Positions 16,875 through 26,428 of a DNA stretch of 64,000 bases are shown piece by piece (position 1 is the first letter of the stretch; each line of letters opens with the position of its first letter). This DNA is from Galactobacter sp052108535. GTDB lineage: Bacteria; Actinomycetota; Actinomycetes; Actinomycetales; Micrococcaceae. The stretch spans positions 62,001-126,000 of the forward strand of contig JBQDZM010000001.1 of NCBI GenBank assembly GCA_052108535.1, written 5' to 3'. The notes beneath the pieces were generated by a model that worked only from the letters and a program-made list of their open reading frames with translations, did not search any database and had not been told where the DNA came from. Both the position numbers and the translations under genes were made by a program.

Positions 16875-17954
16875 GTGCCTGAGTCCCGTGCTTTGCCCTC
16901 CCCGAACGACTTCACCGCGACGGTGACGAGCGAGCTTTCCCGCTTCCTCGACGACCAGCGCGAACGCGTGCAACGGATCTCCCCCGATGCCGGGAGCATG
17001 GTGGATCGAATCACCGAGTTGAGTGCGGGAGGTAAGCGTTTGCGGCCGCTGTTCGCGTATTGGGGAGCGCGTGCGACCGGATTCCAGGTGGAGACCGAGC
17101 CCTTGGCCTGCGTGGGCGCCGCCCTGGAATTGTTCCAAGCCGCCGCCTTGATCCATGACGACCTGATCGACCGCTCCGACACTCGCAGGGGCGGCCCCAG
17201 CGTGCACCGTCGCTTCGAAGCTCAGCATCGCGAGGCGGGGTATGCGCTGGATCCGGCGGAGTTCGGTGTCGCCGCAGCGCTCCTGGCCGGCGATCTTGCA
17301 CTGTCGCTGTCCGGACAGCTGTTCCGGGCCGGCACGGATTCGCCCCAGGCTCAGCAGATCTTCGATGCCATGCGCACGCAGGTGATGGTGGGCCAGTACC
17401 TGGACGTCCTGGAAGAACAGTGCGGGCCGGCCCGGAGTCCCCACGATGCGCTCGCAGCCGCGCTGCGCGTGGTGGAGTTCAAATCGGCCAAGTATTCGGT
17501 GGAGAACCCGGTGCTGATCGGGGCGGCGCATGCCGGGGCGGACGCAGATGTGCTCTCGCGGCTGTCCGCGTTCGCTCTACCTGTGGGGATCGCTTTCCAG
17601 CTGCGTGACGATGAGCTCGGCGTCTTCGGGGACCCGCAGACCACGGGTAAGCCGGCCGGCGACGATCTCCGGGAGGGCAAGCGGACCGCCCTCGTGGCGT
17701 TGACCCTGCAACGGACCAACGCGGCGGGCGCGGCCACGTTGAACGCCGCACTGGGGAACCCCGAGCTGGACACGGAGCAGGTGGATCAGATCCGGGAGAT
17801 CATGCTTTCCTGCGGGGCCGTCGACGCCCACGAGGCGCTGATCGATGAGCATGTGGAGCGCGGCTTCGCCGCGTTGGCTGCAGCCCAACTGCCCGACGAC
17901 GCGGCCCGGGGACTGCGCGAGGCCGGAACCGCCGCCGTGCGGCGGCGGCTCTGA
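16875..17954 (+). CDS. Polyprenyl diphosphate synthase
   Basis: All-trans prenyl transferase (359 aa) that condenses isopentenyl diphosphate with an allylic substrate. The first aspartate-rich motif is LIHDDLIDRSD, with DTRRGGPSVH next to it; the second is FQLRDDELGVFGD, with GDDLREGKRTALV. GGKRLRP lies near residue 54. The start is GTG at 16875; the longer open frame upstream runs into the dinB promoter region. It is similar in position to M. tuberculosis idsA2. Product chain length (GGPP or longer) cannot be read from the sequence. Confidence 0.93.
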   Translation: MPESRALPSPNDFTATVTSELSRFLDDQRERVQRISPDAGSMVDRITELSAGGKRLRPLFAYWGARATGFQVETEPLACVGAALELFQAAALIHDDLIDRSDTRRGGPSVHRRFEAQHREAGYALDPAEFGVAAALLAGDLALSLSGQLFRAGTDSPQAQQIFDAMRTQVMVGQYLDVLEEQCGPARSPHDALAAALRVVEFKSAKYSVENPVLIGAAHAGADADVLSRLSAFALPVGIAFQLRDDELGVFGDPQTTGKPAGDDLREGKRTALVALTLQRTNAAGAATLNAALGNPELDTEQVDQIREIMLSCGAVDAHEALIDEHVERGFAALAAAQLPDDAARGLREAGTAAVRRRL

Positions 17955-17967
17955 CCTCGATAGCGTC

Positions 17968-18339
17968 TCACCAGGCGAGGGCCTGAGCCCTTCGCCTGAT
18001 CTCGGTCTTGCGCCCGGTGCGCAAGGCCTCGATGGGGGTACCCGGCAACGTCTCGTCCGGGGTGAAGAGCCACGCGATCAGTTCCGCGTCGTCGTATCCT
18101 GCGTCCGTGAGAACCGTCACGGTTCCGGCCAGCGGCTCCACGACCTTTCCGTCTTGCACAAAGTCGGCGGGGACGGAGACCACGTTGCGCTCTCCTCGGC
18201 GAACCGCGATCAGAGCTCGGGTGTCGAGCAGCTTGCGGACCTGGCGCAGGTCCACGCCCAGTTCCTCCACCAGGTCGGGGACGGTGAGCCAGTGTTGCAC
18301 CAGAGTGTCGAGTTCAGTCGTGTCAGTCACGATCGCCAT
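17968..18339 (-). CDS. Rv2175c family DNA-binding protein
   Basis: A 123 aa protein with a winged-helix-like N-terminal half (LVQHWLTVPDLVEELGVDLRQVRKLLD) and a C-terminal half containing WLFTPDETLPGTPIEALRTGRKTEIRRRAQALAW, a recognisable family signature. In M. tuberculosis the homologue lies beside a prenyl synthase and pknL and is phosphorylated on its N-terminal tail. The prenyl synthase neighbour is kept here (convergent, 13 bp between stops) but no pknL is present. The ATG at 18339 keeps only five residues before the conserved region. Confidence 0.9.
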   Translation of the reverse strand: MAIVTDTTELDTLVQHWLTVPDLVEELGVDLRQVRKLLDTRALIAVRRGERNVVSVPADFVQDGKVVEPLAGTVTVLTDAGYDDAELIAWLFTPDETLPGTPIEALRTGRKTEIRRRAQALAW

Positions 18340-18484
18340 GATCCCACACCCGTCCCAGGTTCCGTGACACATCCGTGACCAGCAACGCACGCCGCCCGCC
18401 CGGCCTGCGCCCGGAAAATGCAGACGAATCGCCCACCGGCGGCAACGGTTTCATCACATCCCGATCTCGTGTACATTCACAGAA

Positions 18485-18535
18485 GTCACAAACGCATCAC
18501 CAGTAACAGCTTTCACATGATTCACATTCGTTACG
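18485..18535. promoter_or_regulatory. Possible MtrA-type repeat region upstream of the LysM hydrolase
   Basis: The 263-bp spacer before the lytic transglycosylase gene is locally AT-richer and contains GTCACA (18485-18490), GTAACA (18503-18508) and GTTACG (18530-18535), with TCACA words between them. GTNAC repeats are associated with the MtrA response regulator in actinobacteria, and MtrA controls peptidoglycan hydrolases. Spacing is irregular (18 and 27 bp), so this is tentative. No convincing riboswitch fold was found in the same leader. Confidence 0.3.
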
Positions 18536-18602
18536 TGAGCGGAGCTGCCCCTCCGTCGTTGTCGCTCGGTGATCACTCATCCACGAATCAGGACGTCGAA
18601 GT

Positions 18603-19922
18603 ATGCCTGCCAGCCGTCGCCCCCGTCGGGCCCCCCTCACCGGGGCCATCGTCACTGCTGCCATCCCTGCCATCACGTTGGCCGGCCTCGGTGCCGGACC
18701 GGCTCACGCAGCCGCGCAGCCCACCACCCCCCTGGGCAAGGTTCCGAACCACCGGAACCTGCTCGACGCCAAGGTCCAGATTCAGGCCCAAGTCGTCGCC
18801 GCGAAGAAACAGGTCACCACCGTCACGGTGCGCCAGGGCGACTCCGTGTGGAAACTGGCCCAGAAGCACGGCGTCACGGTCGCGGACATGCTGCGCCTCA
18901 ACGGCCTCAAGTCCAACGACCTGATCCACCCAGGTGATCGTCTGATCCTGCGCGGCACGGCCAAGAAGTCCGCGCCCGCGGTAAAGAGCAAGCCCGCACC
19001 CAAGACCAGTGGCACGTCCGCTGCCTCCAAGCGGCATACCGTGCGCTCCGGCGACACGCTCTCCGGCATCGCCCACGCCAACGGCGTGAGCCTCAAGGCC
19101 TTGCTGTCCTCATCCGGTCTCAAGGCCTCCAGCATCATCTACCCCGGGCAGCGCATTTCCCTGCCAGGCGGCGCTAGCGCTTCGACATCCTCCGGCGCCA
19201 CGAAGACCACCACGTCCTCTGCCAAGAAGACCACCACGTCCACGGGAACCACCACCGCGGCGAAGAAGTACACGATCAAGGCTGGGGACACCCTGGGCGC
19301 GATCGCGAAGAAGCACGGCGTGACCGTGTCCGCACTGGCCTCCGCCAATGGGATCTCCAGCTCCTCCGTGATCTACCAGGGCCGCACGCTGACGATCCCC
19401 GGCTCCACGTCGGGAAAGATCCAGCGGACGTCCTCCACCAACACGTCCAACGCGATCCCCAACACGTTTCTTCACTACACGTACTCGGAGCAGACGCACC
19501 GCAACGCGAATGCCTCACATGCGACGTTGCAGTCCCGCTCGGTGCCCAGCCCAGCGCAGATGGAGAGCATCATCCGCTCCACCGCCAACAAGTACGGTGT
19601 GAACCCGAACCTCGCCGTGGCGCACGCCAGGGTGGAATCGGGGCTGAACGCCAGGGCCGTCTCCCCCGCCAACGCAGTGGGCGTCATGCAGGTGCTGCCC
19701 TCCACGGCCGAGTGGATGGGACAGACCATCGGACGCAAGCTGGACCCGCTGGATCCCTACGACAACGTCACGGCAGGGGTCGCCTACATCCGCTACCTGC
19801 AGCGCAACGCAAGTTCTCGCGACCAGGGCATCGGCGCGTACTACCAAGGGCTGGCCGGCATCCGTAAGGGCGTGAAGTCCGATACCAAGGACTACATCCG
19901 CAAGGTCAACTCCTACCTCTGA
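18603..19922 (+). CDS. Secreted lytic transglycosylase with three LysM domains
   Basis: Exported cell-wall hydrolase (439 aa). A signal peptide (about 1-37) ends near AHAAAQ. Three LysM peptidoglycan-binding repeats follow at about 73-117, 144-188 and 222-266, joined by Thr/Ser/Lys linkers. The C-terminal domain (about 313-430) is a soluble lytic transglycosylase fold, with candidate catalytic Glu345 in HARVESGLNARAVSPANAVG, then VMQVLPSTAEW and AYYQGLAGIRKG. It likely cleaves glycan strands during growth or separation. It is a single-gene unit with its own terminator and possible MtrA sites upstream. Confidence 0.93.
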   Translation: MPASRRPRRAPLTGAIVTAAIPAITLAGLGAGPAHAAAQPTTPLGKVPNHRNLLDAKVQIQAQVVAAKKQVTTVTVRQGDSVWKLAQKHGVTVADMLRLNGLKSNDLIHPGDRLILRGTAKKSAPAVKSKPAPKTSGTSAASKRHTVRSGDTLSGIAHANGVSLKALLSSSGLKASSIIYPGQRISLPGGASASTSSGATKTTTSSAKKTTTSTGTTTAAKKYTIKAGDTLGAIAKKHGVTVSALASANGISSSSVIYQGRTLTIPGSTSGKIQRTSSTNTSNAIPNTFLHYTYSEQTHRNANASHATLQSRSVPSPAQMESIIRSTANKYGVNPNLAVAHARVESGLNARAVSPANAVGVMQVLPSTAEWMGQTIGRKLDPLDPYDNVTAGVAYIRYLQRNASSRDQGIGAYYQGLAGIRKGVKSDTKDYIRKVNSYL

Positions 19923-19951
19923 TCCCTTGAGCATGTCAGCACTCGGCATGC

Positions 19952-19998
19952 CAACGGGTTGTGCCCCTGACCAAAAAGGTCAGGGGCACAACCCGTTG
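19952..19998 (+). terminator. Terminator between the LysM hydrolase and pdtaS-like genes
   Basis: A perfect 21-bp stem (19952-19972 with 19978-19998) around an AAAAA loop. There is no clear T-run after either arm. It stands between two convergent genes and can serve both. Confidence 0.88.
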
Positions 19999-20039
19999 TG
20001 GGGACACCGCTGCAGCTGCGCTCAGCCCAACGGCACGTC

Positions 20040-21497
20040 TTAGCTCAGCGGCACGTCCAGGTGCACTCGGGTACCACCCTCGGTGCGATCCTCCCACCGG
20101 ATGGATCCGGCGAGGTCGGCCGTGACCAGGGTGCGCACGATCTGTGTCCCGAGACCGCCGCCTGGGGAGACGCCTCCCAGGCCCGCACCGTCGTCCTCCA
20201 CATCCACGAGCAGACGCTCCCCCGCCAGTTGCTGCACTCTGCTGACGCGAACCACCACAACGCCGTCCCGATCGGCCAAACCGTGTTCCACGGCGTTGGC
20301 CACGAGTTCGTTGAGGACCAGGGAGAAGGGCGTCGCCATCTCCGAGGGCAGATCACCGAAACTTCCGACTCGGCGGGTGCGGACGCTGTAACCCGGCGAT
20401 GCCAACTCCGCCGCCATCCGCACCTGCCGATCCACGAGGTCGTCGAACGGGACCGACTGCGTGAGCCCCTGCGACAGTGACTCATGCACCTGGGCGATGA
20501 CTTGGACCCGGTGCATCGCGGCCTCCAGGCCGGCCTTGCCCTCCTCGGAATGCATACGCCTGGCCTGCATCCGCAGGAGGGCCGCGACGGTTTGCAGGTT
20601 GTTCTTTACCCGGTGGTGGATTTCCCGGATGGTGGCGTCCTTGGAAACCAGTTCCTGCTCCCGACGCCGCAGCTCCGTGACGTCCCTGACCAGGACCAGG
20701 GCGCCATATCGTCTGACCCTGTCCCGGAGTGGAATGGCGCGCAAATTCAGCCCGACGCCTTTGGCCTCGATTTCGGCGCGCCAGGGCATCCTGCCGGCCA
20801 GGACCAGGGGAAGCGCCTCATCCGCGATCCGCAATTGCAGGTCGGAGGCCTCAGCCACATCGGTGAGTTTGCGTCCGTCGAGGGAATCCACACCGCCCAG
20901 CCGCCGGAAGGCGGAGACGCCGTTGGGACTGGCGTAGACCACCACTCCGTCCGCATCCAGCCTGATCAGGCCGTCTCCCACACGGGGTGCTCCTCTGCGG
21001 CCACCCGTCGGGGCGGCGAAGTCCGGCCACAACCCTTGGGAGACCATCACCAGCAGGTCGCTGGCGCTGGATCGGTAGATCTGTTCCAGCCGCGAGGACA
21101 TCCTCGCCCTCGACACGTCAGCGTGGACGGTCAGCACGGCGACCGTGCGACCGTCCTTGACGGCCGGGACCGCCTCGACCCGGATGGCGTGTTCTGGAGT
21201 GAAGTGGTCCTCGGCCGCCCGGACAGGTTCGCCAGCGTCCATGGCCCGCTGGGCCAGGATCCGCAGCCCCTTGCGCATGCGTTCCCCGACGAAGTCCGTG
21301 TGGAACACGGTGTGCGTGGTCGACGGCCGCGCATGGGCCACCGCTGTCAGGGCACCGGAGGTGCCCGGTAGCCACAGCACCAGGTCGGCGAAGGCGAGGT
21401 CGGAGACCAATTGCCAGTCGCCCACCAGCAGGTGCAGCCATTCCTCGTCCTCGGCGCTCAGACCGGCCGACTCACGCACAGCATCGAAGAGTCCCAT
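20040..21497 (-). CDS. pdtaS: PdtaS-type soluble sensor histidine kinase
   Basis: Cytosolic sensor kinase (485 aa) without membrane helices. A GAF-like H_kinase_N domain spans about 1-130 and a PAS domain about 175-275 (LIRLDADGVVVYASPNGVSAF). A HisKA_2 phosphoacceptor helix follows with EIHHRVKNNLQTVAALLRMQ (His294/His295), then a HATPase_c domain (NELVANAVEHG, DDGAGLGGVSPGGGLGTQIV). This domain order matches M. tuberculosis PdtaS, whose partner PdtaR is an ANTAR antiterminator. No ANTAR protein is encoded in this window. It lies 13 bp downstream of the glutamate dehydrogenase gene on the same strand, so co-transcription is possible. Confidence 0.88.
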   Translation of the reverse strand: MGLFDAVRESAGLSAEDEEWLHLLVGDWQLVSDLAFADLVLWLPGTSGALTAVAHARPSTTHTVFHTDFVGERMRKGLRILAQRAMDAGEPVRAAEDHFTPEHAIRVEAVPAVKDGRTVAVLTVHADVSRARMSSRLEQIYRSSASDLLVMVSQGLWPDFAAPTGGRRGAPRVGDGLIRLDADGVVVYASPNGVSAFRRLGGVDSLDGRKLTDVAEASDLQLRIADEALPLVLAGRMPWRAEIEAKGVGLNLRAIPLRDRVRRYGALVLVRDVTELRRREQELVSKDATIREIHHRVKNNLQTVAALLRMQARRMHSEEGKAGLEAAMHRVQVIAQVHESLSQGLTQSVPFDDLVDRQVRMAAELASPGYSVRTRRVGSFGDLPSEMATPFSLVLNELVANAVEHGLADRDGVVVVRVSRVQQLAGERLLVDVEDDGAGLGGVSPGGGLGTQIVRTLVTADLAGSIRWEDRTEGGTRVHLDVPLS

Positions 21498-21510
21498 AGT
21501 GAAAGACTGA

Positions 21511-24500
21511 TCACCTTCTCACGATCGAGCGAAGCAGACGCATCGCCACCGACAACGCGGCCATGTCCAGCTGCGTGGCATCCACGACCTCGTCGAAGGT
21601 GGCGGACACCCTCCTCAATTTATCCTGCTGGCCATCACTCCACGCCTGAAGACGCGCACCCGGCTCGGCGTGATCCGTCCCGGAGATGACCGCCGCGGTG
21701 ATCTCAGCGGTCGTGGTGTAGAGATCCTCGCGCAGCGCCGCTCTGGCCAAGGTCTGCCACCGGTCCAGCCGCGGCAGGGAGGAGATGTGATCCAGGAGCA
21801 TATCGACACCGAAGCGGGCGTAGACGGCGAAGTAGACCCCGGCGACCTGGGCAGGATCCCACCCGTACTCGTGGGAAATCCGCACCACATCGAGCAGCGC
21901 GAAGGATTCGTACTGGGTGGCCCAGACCCGAGCGGCAGATTCCTGCAGGCCCCAGCCGATGGAGGTTTCCACCCACTCCCGCTCGCGTTCTGCGTCCGTC
22001 CCGGTGACGAACTCGGGCAACCGGGCCACCAAGGCCTGCAGCGGCTCCTCGTAGCGTGCCACCACCTGATCCACTGGGGTGTCCAGGTCGACATGTTCCA
22101 GGTACCAGCGGGTGGCGCGCTCCAGCAGCCTGCGCTGATCGCGATGCACTCTGGCCCAGTGTTCGTTGGGGAAGGAAGCAGGTAGCCCGTGAAGCTGCTC
22201 CAGTAGCTCATCCATCCGGAAGATCCGGGTTACCGCGAGGAAGGCCTTGGCCACGTCGACTTCCGACACCCCCAACTCCTCCATGATGGCGAAGGCGAAG
22301 GTAGAGCCACCCACATTGACCATGCGGTTGGCAACCTGCGTCGCGACGATCTCCTGACGCAACGGGTGCGCGGCGGGAGCCTCGGGGTAGGCACTGACGA
22401 GTTCTGCCGGGAAATAGGCGTCCAGGATCGGAGCCGTAGCCGGCTCCTCCGGCAGGTCGGAAGCCGCGAGCGCATCCGCCAGCTGGATCTTGGCGTAAGC
22501 CACCACCACGGACCATTCCGGCCCGGACAATCCCGTGCCGTTGAGTCGCCGACGTTCCAGTTCAGAGCTGGAGGGGAGGAATTCCAACTCACGGTCCAGG
22601 CCAGCGGTTCGCTCCAGGAAATCGAGCAGGCGCTCCTGCGCAGGCAACAGCTTCTCCGGTTCCTGGCGTTCATTGACCAGCAGAACGTTCTGGGCAAAGT
22701 TGTCCGCAAGCACCAGGTCAGCCACGGCGTCAGTGTAGGAGTGCAACAGCTGTGCCCGGTCGCCAGCATCCAGGGTCCCGGAACGCACCAGCGCGTCGAC
22801 CAGGATCTTGATGTTGACCTCGTGATCGGAGCAGTCCACTCCTGCTGAGTTGTCGATGGCATCCGTGTTCACGAGGATGCCGGTCTGCGCTGCCTCGATC
22901 CGGCCGCGCTGCGTCATCCCGAGGTTGCCGCCCTCGCCGATGACTCGGACCCGCAGTTGGCCACCGTTGACCCGAATCTGATCATTGGAGCGGTCGCCGA
23001 CCTCCGCGTCGCTCTCCTCAGCCGCCTTGACGTAGGTTCCGACCCCGCCGTTGTAGAGCAGGTCGACCGGCGCCCGCAGCACCGCTTGGATCAGGTCAGG
23101 CGGGGAGAGCTTCTCCACCTCGGCGGGGAGACCGAGGGCCTCACGCATCTGAGGCGAGACGGGCACGGACTTGGCCGTGCGGGGGAACACCCCACCGCCT
23201 TCGCTAATCAGGGACCGGTCATAGTCATCCCAGCTAGAACGGGGAAGCTCAAAGAGTCGTCTCCGCTCGTTGAACGAGGTTGCTGGGTCCGGATCCGGGT
23301 CCACAAAAACGTGGCGGTGGTCAAAAGCCGCCACGAGTTTGGCGTGCGGCGTCCTCAGCAGGCCGTTGCCGAACACGTCTCCTGACATGTCCCCGATGCC
23401 GACCATGGTGAATTCCTCATTGGCGACGTCCACATCGAGTTCCGCGAAGTGCCGTTCGACGGATTTCCAGGCGCCACGTGCCGTGATGCCCATGGCCTTG
23501 TGGTCGTAGCCCACCGATCCGCCGGACGCGAAGGCGTCACCGAGCCAGAACCCACGCTCAGCTGCTATCGAGTTGGCCAGGTCAGAGAACGCGGCCGTGC
23601 CCTTGTCCGCGGCCACCACCAAGTAGGTGTCGTCTCCGTCGTGGCGGACCACCGAAGCGGGCGGAACCACGAGGTCGGATCCGTCCGGTTCGTGGTGCAG
23701 GTTGTCAGTGACGTCCAGCAACGCGGAGATGAACTCGGTGTAGGCGCTCCGTCCTTCTGCCAGCCAGGCCTCGCGGTCCTTACCCGGGTCCGGAAGCTGT
23801 TTGGCGAAGAAACCGCCCTTGGCACCGGTGGGCACGATGACCGCGTTCTTCACGGTCTGTGCCTTCACCAGTCCCAGAATCTCGGTGCGGAAATCCTCTC
23901 CGCGATCCGACCAGCGCAGACCGCCGCGGGCCACATCACCGAAGCGCAGGTGCACGCCTTCCACCTGCGGCGAGTAGACCCAGATCTCGTATTTGGGCCG
24001 CGGCAGCGGGGCGTCGTCGATATCGCGGGTGGAGAACTTAAAGGCCAGCCGAGAACCGTACAGGTAGTAGTTGGTGCGCAAGGTGGCGTCCATGAGCCCA
24101 AGCAGGCGCCGCAGCAACCTGTCGGCGTCCAGGGTCGCCACCTGGTCCAAGGTCGTCAGGACGGCCTCCCTAGCCTGATCCACGCGCAGCGCTCGGGTCT
24201 GCTCGTCGGTGGCCTGGGCGGGATCGAACCCGGCATGGAAGCGCTGGATCAGGGCCGCTGTGACTTCGGGGTAGCGCCCCAGCGTCCTGGCCACGAAGCT
24301 GACCGTGGTGGCCACCCCCAACTGGCGCAGGTACTTCACGTAGGCTCGCAGCATGGTGACCTCACGCCAGGCCAGCCCCTGGGTCGTGACTAGGTGTTGG
24401 AGTGCATCTGACTCCGCGCGGCCGGCCGACACCGCCCGGTAGGCGTCCCGCACACCGGCCTCGACGGCGGCGAGTTCCACGTCAGCGGGGACCTGCACCG

Positions 24501-26352
24501 TCAAGTCGTAGAGGTAGAGCGCCTCCCCGCCCGCAGGGGTCACCGTGTAGGGATGTTCCTCACTGACCTCGAGTCCAAGAGCAGAGAGCACCGGCAGGAT
24601 GGAACTCAGTGGCTGGGCTGCACGCAGATAGAGCTTGAGTCCGGCTTCCCGCACCCCCTCGGCAGAGGCGACCCCCGGCACGGCCGTGATCCGCAGGTCG
24701 ATCCCCTCCGTACCCACCTGGTCCAGGGCCCCGAAACGGGCAACGTCCTCGAGCGCGTCCTCAACCTCGTACACCACCCGATAGGCAGGCGGGAAGGCCT
24801 CGCCCCAACGCCGAGCCAGCCCCACGGAGGCTTCCGCGCCGAAGGAGGAGGTGAAGGCCTCCTCCATGCCCTCGCTCCAGGAGCGCACGGCACGAGCAAG
24901 GCGGGTCTGTAGTCCGGCCTGGTCCACGTCGCCCACGGCCGTACCGTCGTGCAGACGGATCCGGTAATACGCCCGGACCACGGCGCTGTCACCCATACGC
25001 AGGTCGAAATCCATCGACACCGCATCGAAGGTGGAGGAGAGCTCTTCCTCGACGCGCAGGCGCACCCGGGTGGACCAGCGGTCCCTCGGGACGAAGACCA
25101 GCGCCGACACGAAACGGCCGTAGGTGTCCCCGCGGAGGAACACGCGTGTTGCACGGCGATCCTGCAAGAGCAGGATGCCGTCCACGGTCTCGGCAAGAGT
25201 TTCGGGATCGGTCTGGAACAGCTCCTCCCGCGGGAAGGACTCGAGGATCGCCAAGAGGTCCTTGCCGGAATGCGAATCCAACGCGAACCCGGCCCTCGCC
25301 AGAACGTGGTCCACCTTGCGCCGGACCACGGGTACCGAGCGCACCGGATCGGAGACCGCGGATGAGGAGAACAGCCCGATGAAGCGGCGTTCCCCGATCA
25401 CCTCGCCCGAGGGGTCAAACGTCTTGACCCCCACGTAGTCGAGGTACTGGTCGCGGTGAACCGTGGAGCGACGATTCGCCGTGGTCAGGACCAAGGTCCG
25501 CGGCTCCCTGGCTCGTTGCCCCCGCACGCCGGTCAGCTCGCGGGCGGTGCCCGCGGCCCGGCGCATCAGGCCCAGCCCGGAGGCGTCCACCGGAACCAAG
25601 ACATCCACCCCGCCCCGTTCCTCCAACAGGTACTCGCGGTAGCCAAGGAAGGTGAAGTGGTCGTCGTCCAACCAACGCAGCATGGCTGCGGCCTCGTCGG
25701 TCTCCGACGAAGGCAGGCTGGGCACGCCCTTGGCGAGGTCGGCGGCGGCCTGCACCGCGGCGTCGCGCATAGGCTGCCAATCCGCCACGGCGTGGCGTAC
25801 GTCGTCCAGCACCGCGGCGAGTGTGGCGCGCAGCGCGCTAGTCTCCTCGGCGTCCAAAGGCTGATCCAGCTCCAGGCACATCCAGGATTCGATCCTGGCC
25901 TGCTCCCCTTCCGGTGTGCTGAGCACGTTCAAAGAAGGCAGCGCAGCGGTGTCACCGCTGGAGAGCGGAGAGGCTGCCGGAACCGGCAACAACGCGGTGA
26001 GCTCACCCGTATCCACCCGGCGATGAGCCACGAACGTGGGGTGCATGACCAGCCGAAGACGTGGTGCGCGACGCAGCACGGCGTTGGTCACCGAGTCCAC
26101 GAGGAAGGGCATGTCATCCGTGACCACGTACACCAAGGTCGCGGTAGCGCTGGATTCCACGACCACTGCAGAGGTATCCACACTGCGACGTCCGCCCACC
26201 ACCACGTGGGCATTCACCCGGGTCAGGAGCTGCTCGCCCGTATACCTGGTGCGGTCCTGCTCATCCAGGTGACGATAGTAGTTGCCGACCAGGTCGTCAT
26301 CGACCTGGAAAGACGCGGACGGGTTGGGCAGGCCATGGCCAGGCACGATCAC
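21511..26352 (-). CDS. gdh: Large NAD-specific glutamate dehydrogenase
   Basis: Catabolic glutamate dehydrogenase of the L_180 class (1613 aa, normal length), which oxidatively deaminates glutamate to 2-oxoglutarate. The N-terminal half contains ACT-like regulatory segments (for example SATATLVYVVTDDMPFLVDS). The catalytic domain lies in the middle with DVARGGLRWSDRGEDFRTE, VKNAVIVPTGAKGGFFAKQ and GIGDMSGDVFGNGLL. GEGGNLGMTQRGRIE and NTDAIDNSAGVDCSDHEVN follow, and a helical C-terminal domain ends near 1610. M. tuberculosis Rv2476c is a homologue. 76 bp separate it from the CpaE-like gene upstream. Confidence 0.95.
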   Translation of the reverse strand: MIVPGHGLPNPSASFQVDDDLVGNYYRHLDEQDRTRYTGEQLLTRVNAHVVVGGRRSVDTSAVVVESSATATLVYVVTDDMPFLVDSVTNAVLRRAPRLRLVMHPTFVAHRRVDTGELTALLPVPAASPLSSGDTAALPSLNVLSTPEGEQARIESWMCLELDQPLDAEETSALRATLAAVLDDVRHAVADWQPMRDAAVQAAADLAKGVPSLPSSETDEAAAMLRWLDDDHFTFLGYREYLLEERGGVDVLVPVDASGLGLMRRAAGTARELTGVRGQRAREPRTLVLTTANRRSTVHRDQYLDYVGVKTFDPSGEVIGERRFIGLFSSSAVSDPVRSVPVVRRKVDHVLARAGFALDSHSGKDLLAILESFPREELFQTDPETLAETVDGILLLQDRRATRVFLRGDTYGRFVSALVFVPRDRWSTRVRLRVEEELSSTFDAVSMDFDLRMGDSAVVRAYYRIRLHDGTAVGDVDQAGLQTRLARAVRSWSEGMEEAFTSSFGAEASVGLARRWGEAFPPAYRVVYEVEDALEDVARFGALDQVGTEGIDLRITAVPGVASAEGVREAGLKLYLRAAQPLSSILPVLSALGLEVSEEHPYTVTPAGGEALYLYDLTVQVPADVELAAVEAGVRDAYRAVSAGRAESDALQHLVTTQGLAWREVTMLRAYVKYLRQLGVATTVSFVARTLGRYPEVTAALIQRFHAGFDPAQATDEQTRALRVDQAREAVLTTLDQVATLDADRLLRRLLGLMDATLRTNYYLYGSRLAFKFSTRDIDDAPLPRPKYEIWVYSPQVEGVHLRFGDVARGGLRWSDRGEDFRTEILGLVKAQTVKNAVIVPTGAKGGFFAKQLPDPGKDREAWLAEGRSAYTEFISALLDVTDNLHHEPDGSDLVVPPASVVRHDGDDTYLVVAADKGTAAFSDLANSIAAERGFWLGDAFASGGSVGYDHKAMGITARGAWKSVERHFAELDVDVANEEFTMVGIGDMSGDVFGNGLLRTPHAKLVAAFDHRHVFVDPDPDPATSFNERRRLFELPRSSWDDYDRSLISEGGGVFPRTAKSVPVSPQMREALGLPAEVEKLSPPDLIQAVLRAPVDLLYNGGVGTYVKAAEESDAEVGDRSNDQIRVNGGQLRVRVIGEGGNLGMTQRGRIEAAQTGILVNTDAIDNSAGVDCSDHEVNIKILVDALVRSGTLDAGDRAQLLHSYTDAVADLVLADNFAQNVLLVNERQEPEKLLPAQERLLDFLERTAGLDRELEFLPSSSELERRRLNGTGLSGPEWSVVVAYAKIQLADALAASDLPEEPATAPILDAYFPAELVSAYPEAPAAHPLRQEIVATQVANRMVNVGGSTFAFAIMEELGVSEVDVAKAFLAVTRIFRMDELLEQLHGLPASFPNEHWARVHRDQRRLLERATRWYLEHVDLDTPVDQVVARYEEPLQALVARLPEFVTGTDAEREREWVETSIGWGLQESAARVWATQYESFALLDVVRISHEYGWDPAQVAGVYFAVYARFGVDMLLDHISSLPRLDRWQTLARAALREDLYTTTAEITAAVISGTDHAEPGARLQAWSDGQQDKLRRVSATFDEVVDATQLDMAALSVAMRLLRSIVRR

Positions 26353-26428
26353 GTGGTCCTCCGTTAGGGAACAAAAACGTCAAGTCGCGAGGCCTCATTG
26401 CCTACGCGACATGACAAGCCTAGCCCCG

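Noticed and set aside
18400..18602. ydaO-type c-di-AMP riboswitch upstream of the wall hydrolase
   Set aside because: Such riboswitches occur before wall hydrolases in actinobacteria, but I could not find the conserved core or a terminator/antiterminator pair here.
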